From NCBI RefSeq assembly GCF_037392515.1, contig NC_090291.1:27018001-27082000 (forward strand): a DNA stretch of 64,000 nucleotides. Reading direction: 5' to 3'. Below the pieces are notes generated by a model. It was not told the origin of the DNA. It searched no databases and saw only the letters and a program-made list of their open reading frames with translations. Shown one piece after another: positions 11,386-23,100 of the stretch (position 1 is the stretch's first letter; the number at the start of each line of letters is the position of its first letter). A program made the position numbers and the translations under genes. Source of the DNA: Haliotis asinina. Taxonomy: Eukaryota > Mollusca > Gastropoda > Lepetellida > Haliotidae.

Positions 11386-12711
11386 ATGGATGCTGGTCAC
11401 CTTAAGAGTTCTATCCCCTTGTACACCCTGAAGGACGTAGCGCTTCACTGTGACCCGGAGTCTTGCTGGATAGTAGTATCTGATCTAGTTTATGACGTAA
11501 CCCGGTTTATCAGAGAGGTGCAGTATGCGTTCATTTCTAGTCTGGTGGTGGTTTTATAGATCCAACCGAGTGCACCAGTGTCTTTACCTGGCATCATCAT
11601 GTCTTGACCACATCCCGTATGGACAACAAGTCTAAAATATATATTAAAATTCAGTTTAGCCAAGCTCAAATATTTTACTTAGGTTCATTCCAATACTATC
11701 ATTTCCTGAGAGTATAAAACTGTCGATGTCCTATTACTGCCTATACTGACATAGGTACGTCTTAACGGGGATTGTTTATTCGTGTATTTCAGCATCCTGG
11801 GGGAGAAGACATCATTCTTGAACACGCGGGCACGGACGCTACGGTGGCCTTCATAGACAAGGGTCACTCAAGGGACGCGTGTGAGATGCTAAGGGATTAT
11901 CTTGTCGGTCAGCTAGTAAAGGTCAGTGACCCTGTAACGTTTCCAACCTATGTTTGAATCGTGTTGTCCAGTTAGTTGATACATGACGTAAATGATGACT
12001 GTTGGTGTCTTCACGGGACTGGCTTCAATGTCCCCCGCTGCCAATGGCAACTCATTCGGTACTTTGTGGTAGTACCTCCTTAACTCGAATAACACTGAAT
12101 CACGCATGATGCACGGATGTTTTGCGAATGCAAAAGGATGAAATAACAAAATCTGTTTTTCTTATGTCGTCTGCAAAATTTGGTGATGGCTGCGAAAAGA
12201 TTTGATTTGCATTCCAATTATTACCTTTTGACAAAACGTTCAAATGTAGTCCCTGTGAATATTAAGAAGGTGAATTACTCCGCGGTTACCTTACTAAGAT
12301 GATAAGGCGGGAAGTGCACGATCCGATACCCATGCTTTGAACAGTTCAAAATTAACACTGAGGTGTTCGGTAAGATAAATACGTTGTTCACTGGTCCCTA
12401 GGGCTCCATGGGTTGATGAACCCTGGAGGTTTGTTCATGTTCCCTGAGCCCGAACGAATATATAAAATATCTGTTTAACTCAAATACGAACCAGAATACC
12501 TTCGTGTATGTTAGCTCTTTAGTATTGTCAGTTGTGTTTATGTATGTATGGTGATAAGAATATTGATGGATAGCCATACATCATGTTTAAACCAGTATCT
12601 ACCTAGGTTAGTATGTATTTTTGATAGTGATAAGCAAGACGAAAGCTGTTGTCACGTGTATACTTCCAGGAGGACAGACGCCTCCCGATCCGACTTGCCG
12701 GAACCTTCTAG
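11386..12711 (+). CDS. Cytochrome b5-like small heme protein (3 coding exons)
   Basis: An electron-transfer heme protein of the cytochrome b5 family. Coding exons are 11386..11517, 11793..11921 and 12670..12711. Introns follow GT-AG (donors GTGCAG and GTCAGT; acceptors GTATTTCAG and TACTTCCAG), all in phase 0. The 100-aa product has YTLKDVALH at about 13-21, SCWIVVSDLVYDVTRFI at 26-42, HPGG at 45-48 and DKGHS at 66-70. H45 and H69 are the axial heme ligands, spaced 24 apart as in vertebrate CYB5A. After the fold it ends in a short basic tail (EDRRLPIRLAGTF) and lacks the hydrophobic anchor of microsomal or mitochondrial b5, so the predicted protein is soluble. The first exon has an acceptor (TTTCTTTATTTCAG, exon from 11355), so an upstream untranslated exon is expected. 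The frame is open from the acceptor to the ATG, so a longer N-terminus cannot be excluded. The third exon is the least certain part; alternative 3' exons could add an anchor. Confidence 0.8.
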
Positions 12712-15700
12712 TACCCCCGCCGTATGAAACATACTACAGATCTCGGATACTCGGAATTATTGTCTGATGTGGAAATCATCTTATATAGTTCACATTAATA
12801 GGTCTGCCACAATGGTGACTATGACAATGATCTCATGATGCGCACATGAGGATGAGGAAAGATGCAGCACTCGGGGCTGCTGCAGGACGAACCTGTGGTT
12901 CCAGACAATACAGAGAATGGTCAAGAACTGGTTGTTAAGGCAGAACTATCGCTAAGAGACGTGGGATATACATGTTGTAATCATCGAAAATTGGTGAAGG
13001 ATTAGGCAGCTGGTTGATCCTGATTTCTCAGTGCGTGAGTCTGCATGTGCTGAGACTGAGCACTGTGTTTAGTGTCATGTGTAAATTGAAACGCTGTCTC
13101 TATTTATGAGTGAGCGAGTGAGTGTGTGAATGAGTGAGGTTTAAACCCCTTTGAACAGTATTCGAGTAATATCACTGCCGCGTGTCAGTTTGATGAGCGA
13201 GAAACACGTACGTCTAATGACCATATCAGAACGAACGTTGTGGTTCGAATCCTTGATACGGGTTTCGGGCCCGTTGTAAAGACTCAATGTTTCACAGCGA
13301 AGTACTAATATTCTAGTGTATGCGACTTAACTACAAGCGCTCCCCTTCTCTTAACACGATCAATCTCTACTTACCAGACAGAAATACATCACTAAAGGTA
13401 ACGATGTGGACTTGGCCCTTGCATAACTCTGTGGTCAGTACCCTGTTACAAATCAACACATGCATTTCCCTGGAAAGATGTGAGTTAGTCGGATTTCTAA
13501 CAGGAGAGAAAGTAAATGTTGATTTGTTGATATATTCAGCTGAGAAAGCCTTCATTTCTTTCATTATTTTGTTCTCATCTGTGAATTTCTGAGTCAACTG
13601 ACCCTGTACACGTTACGTGCTTATCCCGGTGAACATTCTTATTGCTGAATGTAGCCAGATGACAGACTGGTTGTGTAAGTGAATCGGTCACACAGAAGAG
13701 TCATCACAACCCATATCTAGAACGTCCTACATATTGGTCATGCCCGCACGAACTGACAACGAATAACTCCAAAAAATGTCAGCTATGAAAAATTCTTTAA
13801 CGCTTTTTGAAAATCAAATTTGATCTTTCATAAAAGTTTTTAAATCAGTGAAAATCAACTGTTGGCAAATTCATAATCATAATAAGTAAACACACTTTTG
13901 GAGATAACTACTGCCAATCACGTGTGCATAACCTTTAAAGTAGGTAGAATGTTTTCGCTCTCGAGGCCTAAATGCTGTATTTACAGGGTGAGAATTACTG
14001 GAGTGAAGACACTGAGATTCCCGTGTGGCCCACGGTGTCTCACTCAGGGACATGGGAGATGTGTCACAACTAACATGACCTGTAGGTAGGTGCAGATGTC
14101 AAGTCTCTATCACTGGCCTGGTTGTTGCAGACCTATTTCCCTAGCATGGGGGACACTGAATAGTTAGAGTGCAGGTGACCCAGGTTACAAACCATGCACT
14201 GTTTGTTCCCTGCTCTATGTATACAGCCTTGTTGACAATACAGCCATGTTTTTTGCAGCGTGTTCACATGTAGCACGTACCTGCTCATTATGAATTATTT
14301 TTCTAAATAAAAAAGGAAAATATGCATAATAGTTTGTTTGATGTGCTTGTGCATTCATTTTCCCCACACTAAGGAGTATTTATGTGGTATGCCAGTGGCC
14401 GATAGATCTTTGAAGAAAGTGATTCAGGTCTTGGAGGTTAAAATTTTGGTGAAAAATTAACAAATGACAGCAATTCCGGGATTTAAAATCAGAATCACTG
14501 GTTTCTGGTACACTTATGGGAGGCAAGTCTGCATCTATGGCCCCATCTAGGAACCTAGGTCCAGACACAATGTACCAACACACCAAACATTTTTCACACA
14601 TCTTCCACAGCTCAAGACAAAGTATTCAGTAACTTAGATATTCTTTAATGTTGAAGGTAAATATATTATGACAATATTTACAGATCATCAGTGAATATGG
14701 ACATTTTGAAATATAGCACTGGAATGTCAATGTGGGGAATGATTGAGAGGCAACTACTGACACACACTGAAGACTACTCACCAACCTAATCAGATTTCTA
14801 GTGTTAATCCTTCAATGGCAAACCAATGGAATGACAGATTAACACCAGTAATATGAGATAATCGAGAATTATTAAACTTTTTTCTGATTGGTATATACAT
14901 ATGACATAATTAATTAATGTGACATAATGCTTACACAACCATAAATTAAACTGTGTGGAATATTCTGTTAACACATCCATACTAAAAGGCACGCACAAAC
15001 ATTCAATGTCAACATAAATGAATTGGCAATAGTACATGAATGGATTCACATTGCATTTCCTGAATATACTATTAAGACAAGACTCAAATCTCAGATCTGG
15101 GGAACCTCAGGTTTGCGATTCTTGCCAGGTAGAGCACTGGTAGTGACTTGACAGTGGTTCTTAATCTGATCAGCATTTAACAACAGAAACTGGTTTGTGA
15201 ATATACTGACACAATCTAGATATATTATGCAATATTCAAAAGAAAGCTGGAAACTGGTCATTTCATCGCATAGATGATCACATATACTAAGCACATAAAG
15301 AAACTGTGCCAAAATTTAAAATCTAAAACCTGTGCCAACACATAAGGATTTAAACTCAGAGATTAGTGACATGTATTAAACAAACATGTATGTGCACATT
15401 CCGTGGCGTCAGTGGTTTTGTCCTTGAGATGTGCAATACGCTGTTGCACAAGCATTCTGGGGAAAAAGAAAGAGCAAATGGATGCCACACAATACTGTCA
15501 CTGTGGAAAGCTCAACCACTGCCCTTGCGATTGTTAAAAAAATTAACAGCTATTGAAAACCATAGAATGCCACTGGTAATGTCTGCACATCAGAGGCCAC
15601 TGGGATTGTCCATGGGGGAATGTCTCATGACAAGTGGCTGCACATTTTCTCTGCCACCAGAACTCCATTTCTGCACTGGTGAGATGCTACCACAATACCA
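12712..15700. other. Possible cytochrome b5 3' region; otherwise no gene
   Basis: The first AATAAA on the plus strand after the cytochrome b5 stop that I found is near 14305, so a long 3' UTR is possible. A decayed family B SINE fragment (minus strand) may lie at about 13109..13200. A 73-codon minus-strand frame at 14380..14601 has a plausible composition but no splice sites or family I can name. Confidence 0.4.
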
Positions 15701-15711
15701 ATGACATCATC

Positions 15712-16573
15712 GATTGGCCACTTTCAGGACATCCACATGTAACAACGCCAAGACAGGACAGATGGATAAGGGTGACCCATCTTTGCCAGTGACTTCAGAC
15801 TGCAGTGATGACTGCCTGGACCATCCCAGGACTTTGCTGCATTCACCCCTACACCGTTCAAAACTTTGATGTCATCATGGGATTAGACCACAACGTCCCG
15901 TCATAAGACCTATCCTGACACAACCTATTTGACAAGCTCGCTATATGTGGTGCCGAAATCATGTCCACAGACCCTTGTTTTGGTGGAGAAATGTTGCTTT
16001 TACAGATGAGTCCAGGTTTAACATTTCCCATAGTGATGGGCGTCAGTGTGCTTATAGACATGTGGGAGAATGTTGTGCACAGGCCTTTGTCTTGGAGAGG
16101 AATCGCTTTGGTTGTGGTGGTGGTTCCGTGATGCTTTGGGTTGGAATAACAGCATGCCAAAGAACTCCTTTGGTAATTGTTGAGGACAACTTAACAGGTG
16201 TGGGCTACAGGGATCGGATTCATCGACCTGTGGCAGTTCCTTTTCTGCAACGTAATGGCCCTGGGTTAACATTCCAAAAGGACAATGCCCGCCCTAATAC
16301 GGCAAGGGTTGCTATGAATTTCTTGCAACACCACAATGTTGACTTAGGGCCTTGGACTGCAAATTCACTGGATCTCTCCCTGATAGAGCACGTTGGGGAT
16401 GAGATGGATTGACATCTATGTCAACTTCTTCATCTGCCAGATAATGTCCTTGACCTTGCAACAGAACTTGATCTGGCATGACATCCTACAAGCCTTCCTT
16501 GCATGTTTGATTCTCTATGCGTCGTCAATGCACTGCTGTTCTCAATGCCAATGATGGACATACCCGTTACTGA
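15712..16573 (+). pseudogene. Decayed Tc1-like transposase (DD34E relic)
   Basis: The longest intact stretch (15945..16412) keeps VAFTDESRFNISHSDGR, GCGGGSVMLWVGI, FQKDNARPNTARV and LSLIEH, the three catalytic blocks of Tc1-like transposases. Family-like sequence extends on both sides with breaks. Upstream, from 15712, is SGHPHVTTPRQDRWIRVTHL, then an in-frame TGA and further stops. Downstream, past the stop near 16412, a C-terminal region ends in DGHTRY with TGA at 16571..16573. The sequence differs clearly from the intact element at 9.6-11.2 kb, so it is a separate lineage. I found no terminal inverted repeats, so the element's ends have eroded. Confidence 0.88.
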
Positions 16574-19500
16574 ACCTGTGACATGGTCGTTTAACCCCTG
16601 TCCACTTGTGGACTTGTGACGTCATTGTGATTAACTTTTCAACTGAAATTCTCCAGACTAGTTATGGGCTTACATTATACATTACTGTACCTTTGGCATT
16701 GTTATCGTACTTATCAACTGGGGTAATATTTTAACAATGCAGTTTCTTTATGTGGCTAGTATAGTATAGATTTTAGCTTTTATCAAGCTGCTTGTGTTAA
16801 TTATGACCTCTGCTTCTCTGGATCATTCTTGTTTCAAAACATTTACAACTATTTTGAATGACACAGAAGAGTTAAGAAATATGAAACCACTGAAACATGT
16901 ATACCTACAATGTTGTCTTGCTCACAACTCCATCCTTGGCAGTCACCTTGACTATGACCTTGACTCACTGAACAGGTAATGGCCTCATATTTAGCACATA
17001 TGTGTGCAAAGACATGTCTTCTCAGATTAATGCTGAGAATCAGATGAATCACAATGTACTGTTAGTCATCTGCTTGTATGATCCTATAATGTATGCCTGT
17101 AGAAAATATTGGGAAAAAACATATTCATGGTGTTCACCAAAGATTACCATTGATAAGCTAAAACATTAAAACTGAAATATTCACTAACAAGTAATTGCAC
17201 ATAATCCTAAAGATAAAACAGACACATGAAGAAAAGGTGCCAAGCAGCTGCACAATAGTCACAATCATAATATGGTAGTCAAGATTTAATAACTTAACAT
17301 TACACAAACTGATGAAGTAATATGAATAATTCCAGATCATAAACAATGCAGACATAAGTAAGTTTGTCCAACAAGTGAAGCATTACAACAAAACATATGC
17401 AATGACTGAAGCTTGCATGATCATTTTGTTGAGGCCAAAGAGCTCATAGAGCAACAAACTATACATTCATAGTGAGGATTATAACATCACAAAGATGTCT
17501 CAGAGTGTCTGTGGCCTAATGGTTCTTCCATCAGATTTTACATGACTTCATAAACCATTGTGTCAAGCCAACTGACAACAGTTCCAGCAGAAAATGTTAG
17601 TTCACAACAATGAACCAACATGTTGGGTGCATTGCAAACTGAAAATCGCTTAGAGTAACCAAATGAATCGCTTATTCAGGGATTGCAACAGCTCAATGTA
17701 CTTATCACTCTTTCACAAATAGCAGAGCGATTACCATTTGCTTGTCTGGCACTAATAAAGAATGTCCTAGAAGAGGCTCGATGACAAGTGATGAATTTAT
17801 GATTGTTGATGACTACAATGAACCTGTGGAACAAACTGAGGATGCTGGGATGTAAGCTGTTTTCTTTTTTTTAGCCAATTTGGCAGCCGAACAATTTTGT
17901 TCAGCCTTAGAATTCAAATTTTCCTAAGCTTCCATTTTGGTTTGAGAGCAAAGCAACTTCATCCAGCAATTGATTGCAAGCGGCTGGAAGTTAGCACTTC
18001 TGTTGTGAGGCGATTCGCTATACATTGCTTGCAAGCAATTGGTTGTTTGCAACACACCCATTGTTTCAGTAACATCAAAATACCTATGTACTTCATTCCT
18101 AAATCCATAATAACCATGGACATGATTTCAGACTTATTTAACTGTTTCAATGGCATGTTGGTCAGTTTTCTCAAGCTGTCCCAAAGCACTTAGTGATAAC
18201 TGGAAGTGGAAATGCTGACAAATGCAAGAGAGACCACGCTACTCCTTTAAAACTGGTAACGACATATTTCTGTTAAACAAACCATCTAACTAATCTGGCA
18301 TCCGAAGAAAATAAGTAAACCTGTTTGTGCTTTATCTGAACATATTCATTAATCTGCTAACAAGCACTCACTCTGACAAATGTCTTGAACTGGCACTGGC
18401 CCAGTATACATGCTGTATAGGAGATAAGCTCTCAAGTGGTTTTCTTGAAGGCTTTTCAACAGGTCTCAGGGTATCAGTGTTGACAAGGTTACACCAGAGT
18501 CTAAAAATCTTCTTTGTGGTGTTCCCCATAGTTAGGTCCTTGGACTAGAGGTAATGAATCTGTGCTAGTGTTGGGAACTGGTTGAAAATAATTGCTTAGC
18601 ATCATTTATCAAACATTCCTGTTATCGTTGTTAATGCACCAAAAATAAATAATGCAAAAACATGTAGTTCTTTGGGGTGTTTTTGCAAATCGCCCCAAAT
18701 GCATTTTCAAATTTCGCATATTTAACTAAATGACTAGTATGTTAGGAACCTAAATTTCCTGGATAAATTCTTGGAACAAGCTTGTAGTGCTTATGGAATG
18801 TAAATTTAATGACACAGACAAAACCAACCTTGTGAAAAATGTTGTTGATGCAACAAAGTGTTCCTTAATTGTTTGTGTTAGATTATGAGAAAGCATAATC
18901 ACTTGCTTGGTTGTTTAGTCACTGCAACAATCTTTGAGCATTGCACTGGACACAGAGTTCTTCAATACCAATAAGTGGATGACTGAAATACTGTCATCCC
19001 TCACCATAATGCAGGTCTTCTGGTCCATGGTTAACCCCTGTGTTATGAGACACCTGTGTCATACATGTACTTCACTCACTAACAATGCATGACCTACTAT
19101 CTGTTACGTGTGGAAGATGTTTTACCATAGAAAATATCAACATACAGATGCCAACTTCCAGATTTAACAACTGTTGATAATAATTTCCAAGTGCAGGACA
19201 GAAATACAACCTTTGTGGACCGAGAGTATCATTACTTCCAGACTTGCATTACCAAAGAATCTACCGAACAATGTACTGAAATGTGTTAATGAATTACATG
19301 CACTCTGTTATTACTTTTTCATGCTTTATCTTTATCACACAATAAAGCTAATAATTATTATTACAAGAACAACAAATGTCTAATTTTTGGGGGACATCTG
19401 CTAAAAGAGATAAGATGTTTGGACAGATGAGGAACAGTCAGTTACCACGTAGCACCTGCTGTTACCAGTAATCAGTGTACACTATCAACACATGACTTGT

Positions 19501-19632
19501 ATATATTTGTATACAGGCAAGAATGCACATCCCATGCACAAGGTAATTCCTACATCTAAATGTATTGCACATAATCTTACAAATTATAAGCTATATTCCG
19601 AAATAGACATGTAACTGTAATATTAAAGGGAT
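16574..19632. other. No gene recognised
   Basis: AT-rich sequence between the Tc1 relic and the MPPE1 3' end. Only short unsupported frames occur, and I saw no SINE or minisatellite. Part of it may be MPPE1 3' UTR read from the minus strand. Confidence 0.45.
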
Positions 19633-20125
19633 GTACAAAGCAGGCACCTTGCAAGCTACAGTCATTATCAAATATTGCTTGACAACAGCAACACAACTGG
19701 CTGCTCAACAAGCATGTAAATCTAGGCACCTTGTGGCTTACAATCATTGTCTGTGAGTCTTGACAACATCAGCAGCGAGTAACATCAGCAGCATGTAACA
19801 TCAGCAGCGTGTAACCTCAGCAGCATGTAACAAGCAGGCACCTTGCAAGCTACAGTCATTATCAAGTATTGCTTGACAACAGCAACACAACTGGCTGCTC
19901 AACAATCTCAACAGCATGTACAAAGCAGGCACCTTGCAAGCTACAGTCATTATCAAGTATTGCTTGACAACAGCAACGCAACTGGCTGCTCAACAATCTC
20001 AACAGCATGTACAAAGCAGGCACCTTGATAGTTACAGTCATTGTCAGTAATGCTTGACAGCCAGGCTTCATTACAACATCAACAGCATGTACAAAGCAGG
20101 CACTAGTGAGTTGCAGTCATTGTCA
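19633..20125. repeat. 91-bp minisatellite reaching the MPPE1 stop codon
   Basis: The unit contains GTACAAAGCAGGCACCTTGC, then ACAGTCATTATCAAG, then GGCTGCTCAACAATC. Two neighbouring full units (from about 19918 and 20009) are 91 bp. Other copies start near 19633 and 19828, with a partial unit at 20088. A short ATCAGCAGC(A/G)TGTAAC sub-repeat interrupts it at about 19768..19830. The last unit contains the MPPE1 stop codon. Confidence 0.9.
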
Positions 20126-23100
20126 ATGTGCTTTGTCAGTATTGAATTTAATGACCCTACGAGGGAAGGGCAATGTAAGTAATATCACGAGGCCCCAGAC
20201 GATGTATAACGTAATGACAGTAGTTTCCCGCGGCATCTGGCATCGCTTTATTTCATACTTGTCATTGGTGATGGTTGCCTGAAACAGGTCAGAACACATA
20301 TATTAGGAGGCAGTCAGTTCATCAGCTTGTACATCCTAGTGTTATGACTGTGATAATCAGCAGCGGCAAATCATTGAAATGTGTTCTGTTGTCATGGCCA
20401 CAATTCAAATTTCTGGTCATAAATGTGCAGTACATTATGTCTTGTATGCTCAGATAACATGTATTGCAAGTTCGTTCATAAAAGCAGATATACCTGGGTG
20501 GTCTGTACACAATCATTTCAGGACCAGACAATCCACTGACTGATATTTGAGAAGAGATCAAAACAACTTAGACATGATGACATGCATAAACCAAACGTGA
20601 CCACCTGATCCTGTCAGCTGCCTTTCACAACAAGTGTTTGCCACTAACATGGCAATGTCCCCACTGCTAAAGAAGTATGAAATATTTATGACATATTCAT
20701 TACTCTTTACTTTTTGCTCACACACAAGATGCATGAAATGACTGGTGTCTGGATTATCACCTAATGTAAGCTGTTAACAAAATTAAGAACATTGATTGTG
20801 ATGCTTTATGGAATGTTGCGTCAACATAAGCGAAAAGTGAAATGTGTCACAGTGACCTTGAAAATAAGATCAAGGTCACCAAAACTGATTGGTGTCTGCA
20901 TAATCCCCAGTACAATAGTTCATGAGATATCACATTAACAAGAATCTGAAAAGTGGCCAAAGTGTCGAGGTGACCTTGAAAATAAGCGCAATTAAACCAC
21001 AACTGCGTAATCCCAAAATACAATAGTTCATGAGATATCGCATTAACAAGAATCTGAAAAGTGGCCAAAGTGTCACGGTGACCTTGCAAATAAGATCAAG
21101 GTCACAAAGACTAAAGGGTGTCTACATAATCCCCAAATCTGGGTTGTAACCAAATTGGAAAATACTGAGTACAATAGTTCATAAGACATTGTGTTAACAC
21201 AGAATCGGGATGTACATACGAATGTACGTACAAACGCTACTGAATGCATAGTCCCCCACAACCCCCACAAACTAAACATCAACTAGATCCCAGATCTTGA
21301 TGGGTTAGTCAGCACTGAGTTCTAATACATGGACAATGTTATTCAGTCTTGTACTTACTAGAAGAAATGATGGATTGTTTTTATTCCTCCAGTTGAAGGA
21401 GGGTATTGTCCACTCTGGAATGCTACCCTTGTGGATACGGTAACACCCGTGGTGGGTGTGGGCACTGATGACTAGTCGTGGGTCAAGCAGGTTGAACATC
21501 TGGATGCAATAAATGAAAATAGTTTAGTCATTCAGAGAAGTGAGGATGTCAGTATGGGACATATTAATCCAATAGTGCATATTAGTCTAAATGGCACATC
21601 ACTGAAACGTTTCATAGTGTTCCATACATGTACTGTAGTGACAGGATTTCAATAAAAAGATAAATTTCTACGGTATATATTCCCGTGTCCTGAACAGGGT
21701 AAAATTTGACAATGTGAGACATTACTTGACATTTTATAAGACAAAAGGATAAATGCATAGATCGGTCTCCACAAGACACTAGTGGACAGATAAGACAACA
21801 CATTACCTGTTCAGTGGCATCCTGAGACAAACAGTCCCACTTGGGTTTGAAAGGTGTACTCTTCTCTTCTAGAGGAGCTGCATCAGGTGTATCACAGTCT
21901 ATATCAGAAGTACGAAACAACGGGTAGTGCTGAAACAACACAATCAATCAAAGTCATATGATATGTTACATGTGGTATGGTGTGTTTAGATATAGAATAT
22001 TGTGCCTGTTACGATGTATCTGTGTACCGCCTTCATAAAGAATGTTGTGTTTAAAGACAGCCTGTAACTGTGAATGAGTTTAGCTTTAAGCCACTTTTAA
22101 CAGTATTCCAGCAATATCATACATAGCAGGGGACAAATGAAATTGATTTCACACAAGTACCCATGTAGGGAATCAAACTTGGGTCTTCAGCTGACAAGCG
22201 AACACTTTAGACACATGGCTACCACACCTTCCCCTGTAGCTGTGACATTTAACAAGACGTAAGCAGACAAACAAGCAGAACGTTGCACATATATATGTGG
22301 TGTGCTCTGTCTGTATATCACACTTTGCTTCAAAGTTTAGTGTACATACCATAAAACAATACTTGGCAAATTATGTGATTTGACAGAGGAGGATGTTCAT
22401 CTAAGTGTTACGAGTGTGTATTTCCTGTATATTTATGTTATTAATTCGGTAATAATTATTATTGGGTCACAATGTTTAGTGTTTTGAATAGTAAATATTA
22501 TGGGTCACACTTCGTTTTAATATCTGGTCAACACTTTTCGCATTGTGGTTTTCCGGAATTTTCTGCTCCTAGTTTTTGATGTTCACTTCTGGGATACTGT
22601 TTCGAGACCATTCTACAGTGTTGACGATGTTCGTTTGTGCCTGAACCTTCGGGAAATGACTTTGTAAATATATATAAGGGCTGGTTGCCGTGCAGAGGGT
22701 GACACTCACCCTGACATTCATTCATATTTGCTGGATTTACTGCCAACACACTTGAAACCCTGTCAACGCCTGAAGCTACAGTATCTGCAGTCGCACCAAT
22801 CGCTGTGTTTACATTTAGCCATAGCTGTTCCCTCTCACACCAAGACTTTGGTGAGTTTGCTATACTGTATTTGTGTGACCCACTGACTTAGATTTTGTCT
22901 CTCTTGTAATGTACCTGAAATCTGCATTGTTATATTGACTTGTGACTCTGTATATCTTGCTCTCGTTGTATAACAATACATAATTTGAACGTAAACAACT
23001 TGTCTTTGTTCTGTTTTGCTGGTTCACAGGGGATTTCTTACACAGTTTCTCACGGGAAATTCTTAACTGTAACATAAGAGAGACAATTCTATTGTGGTCA

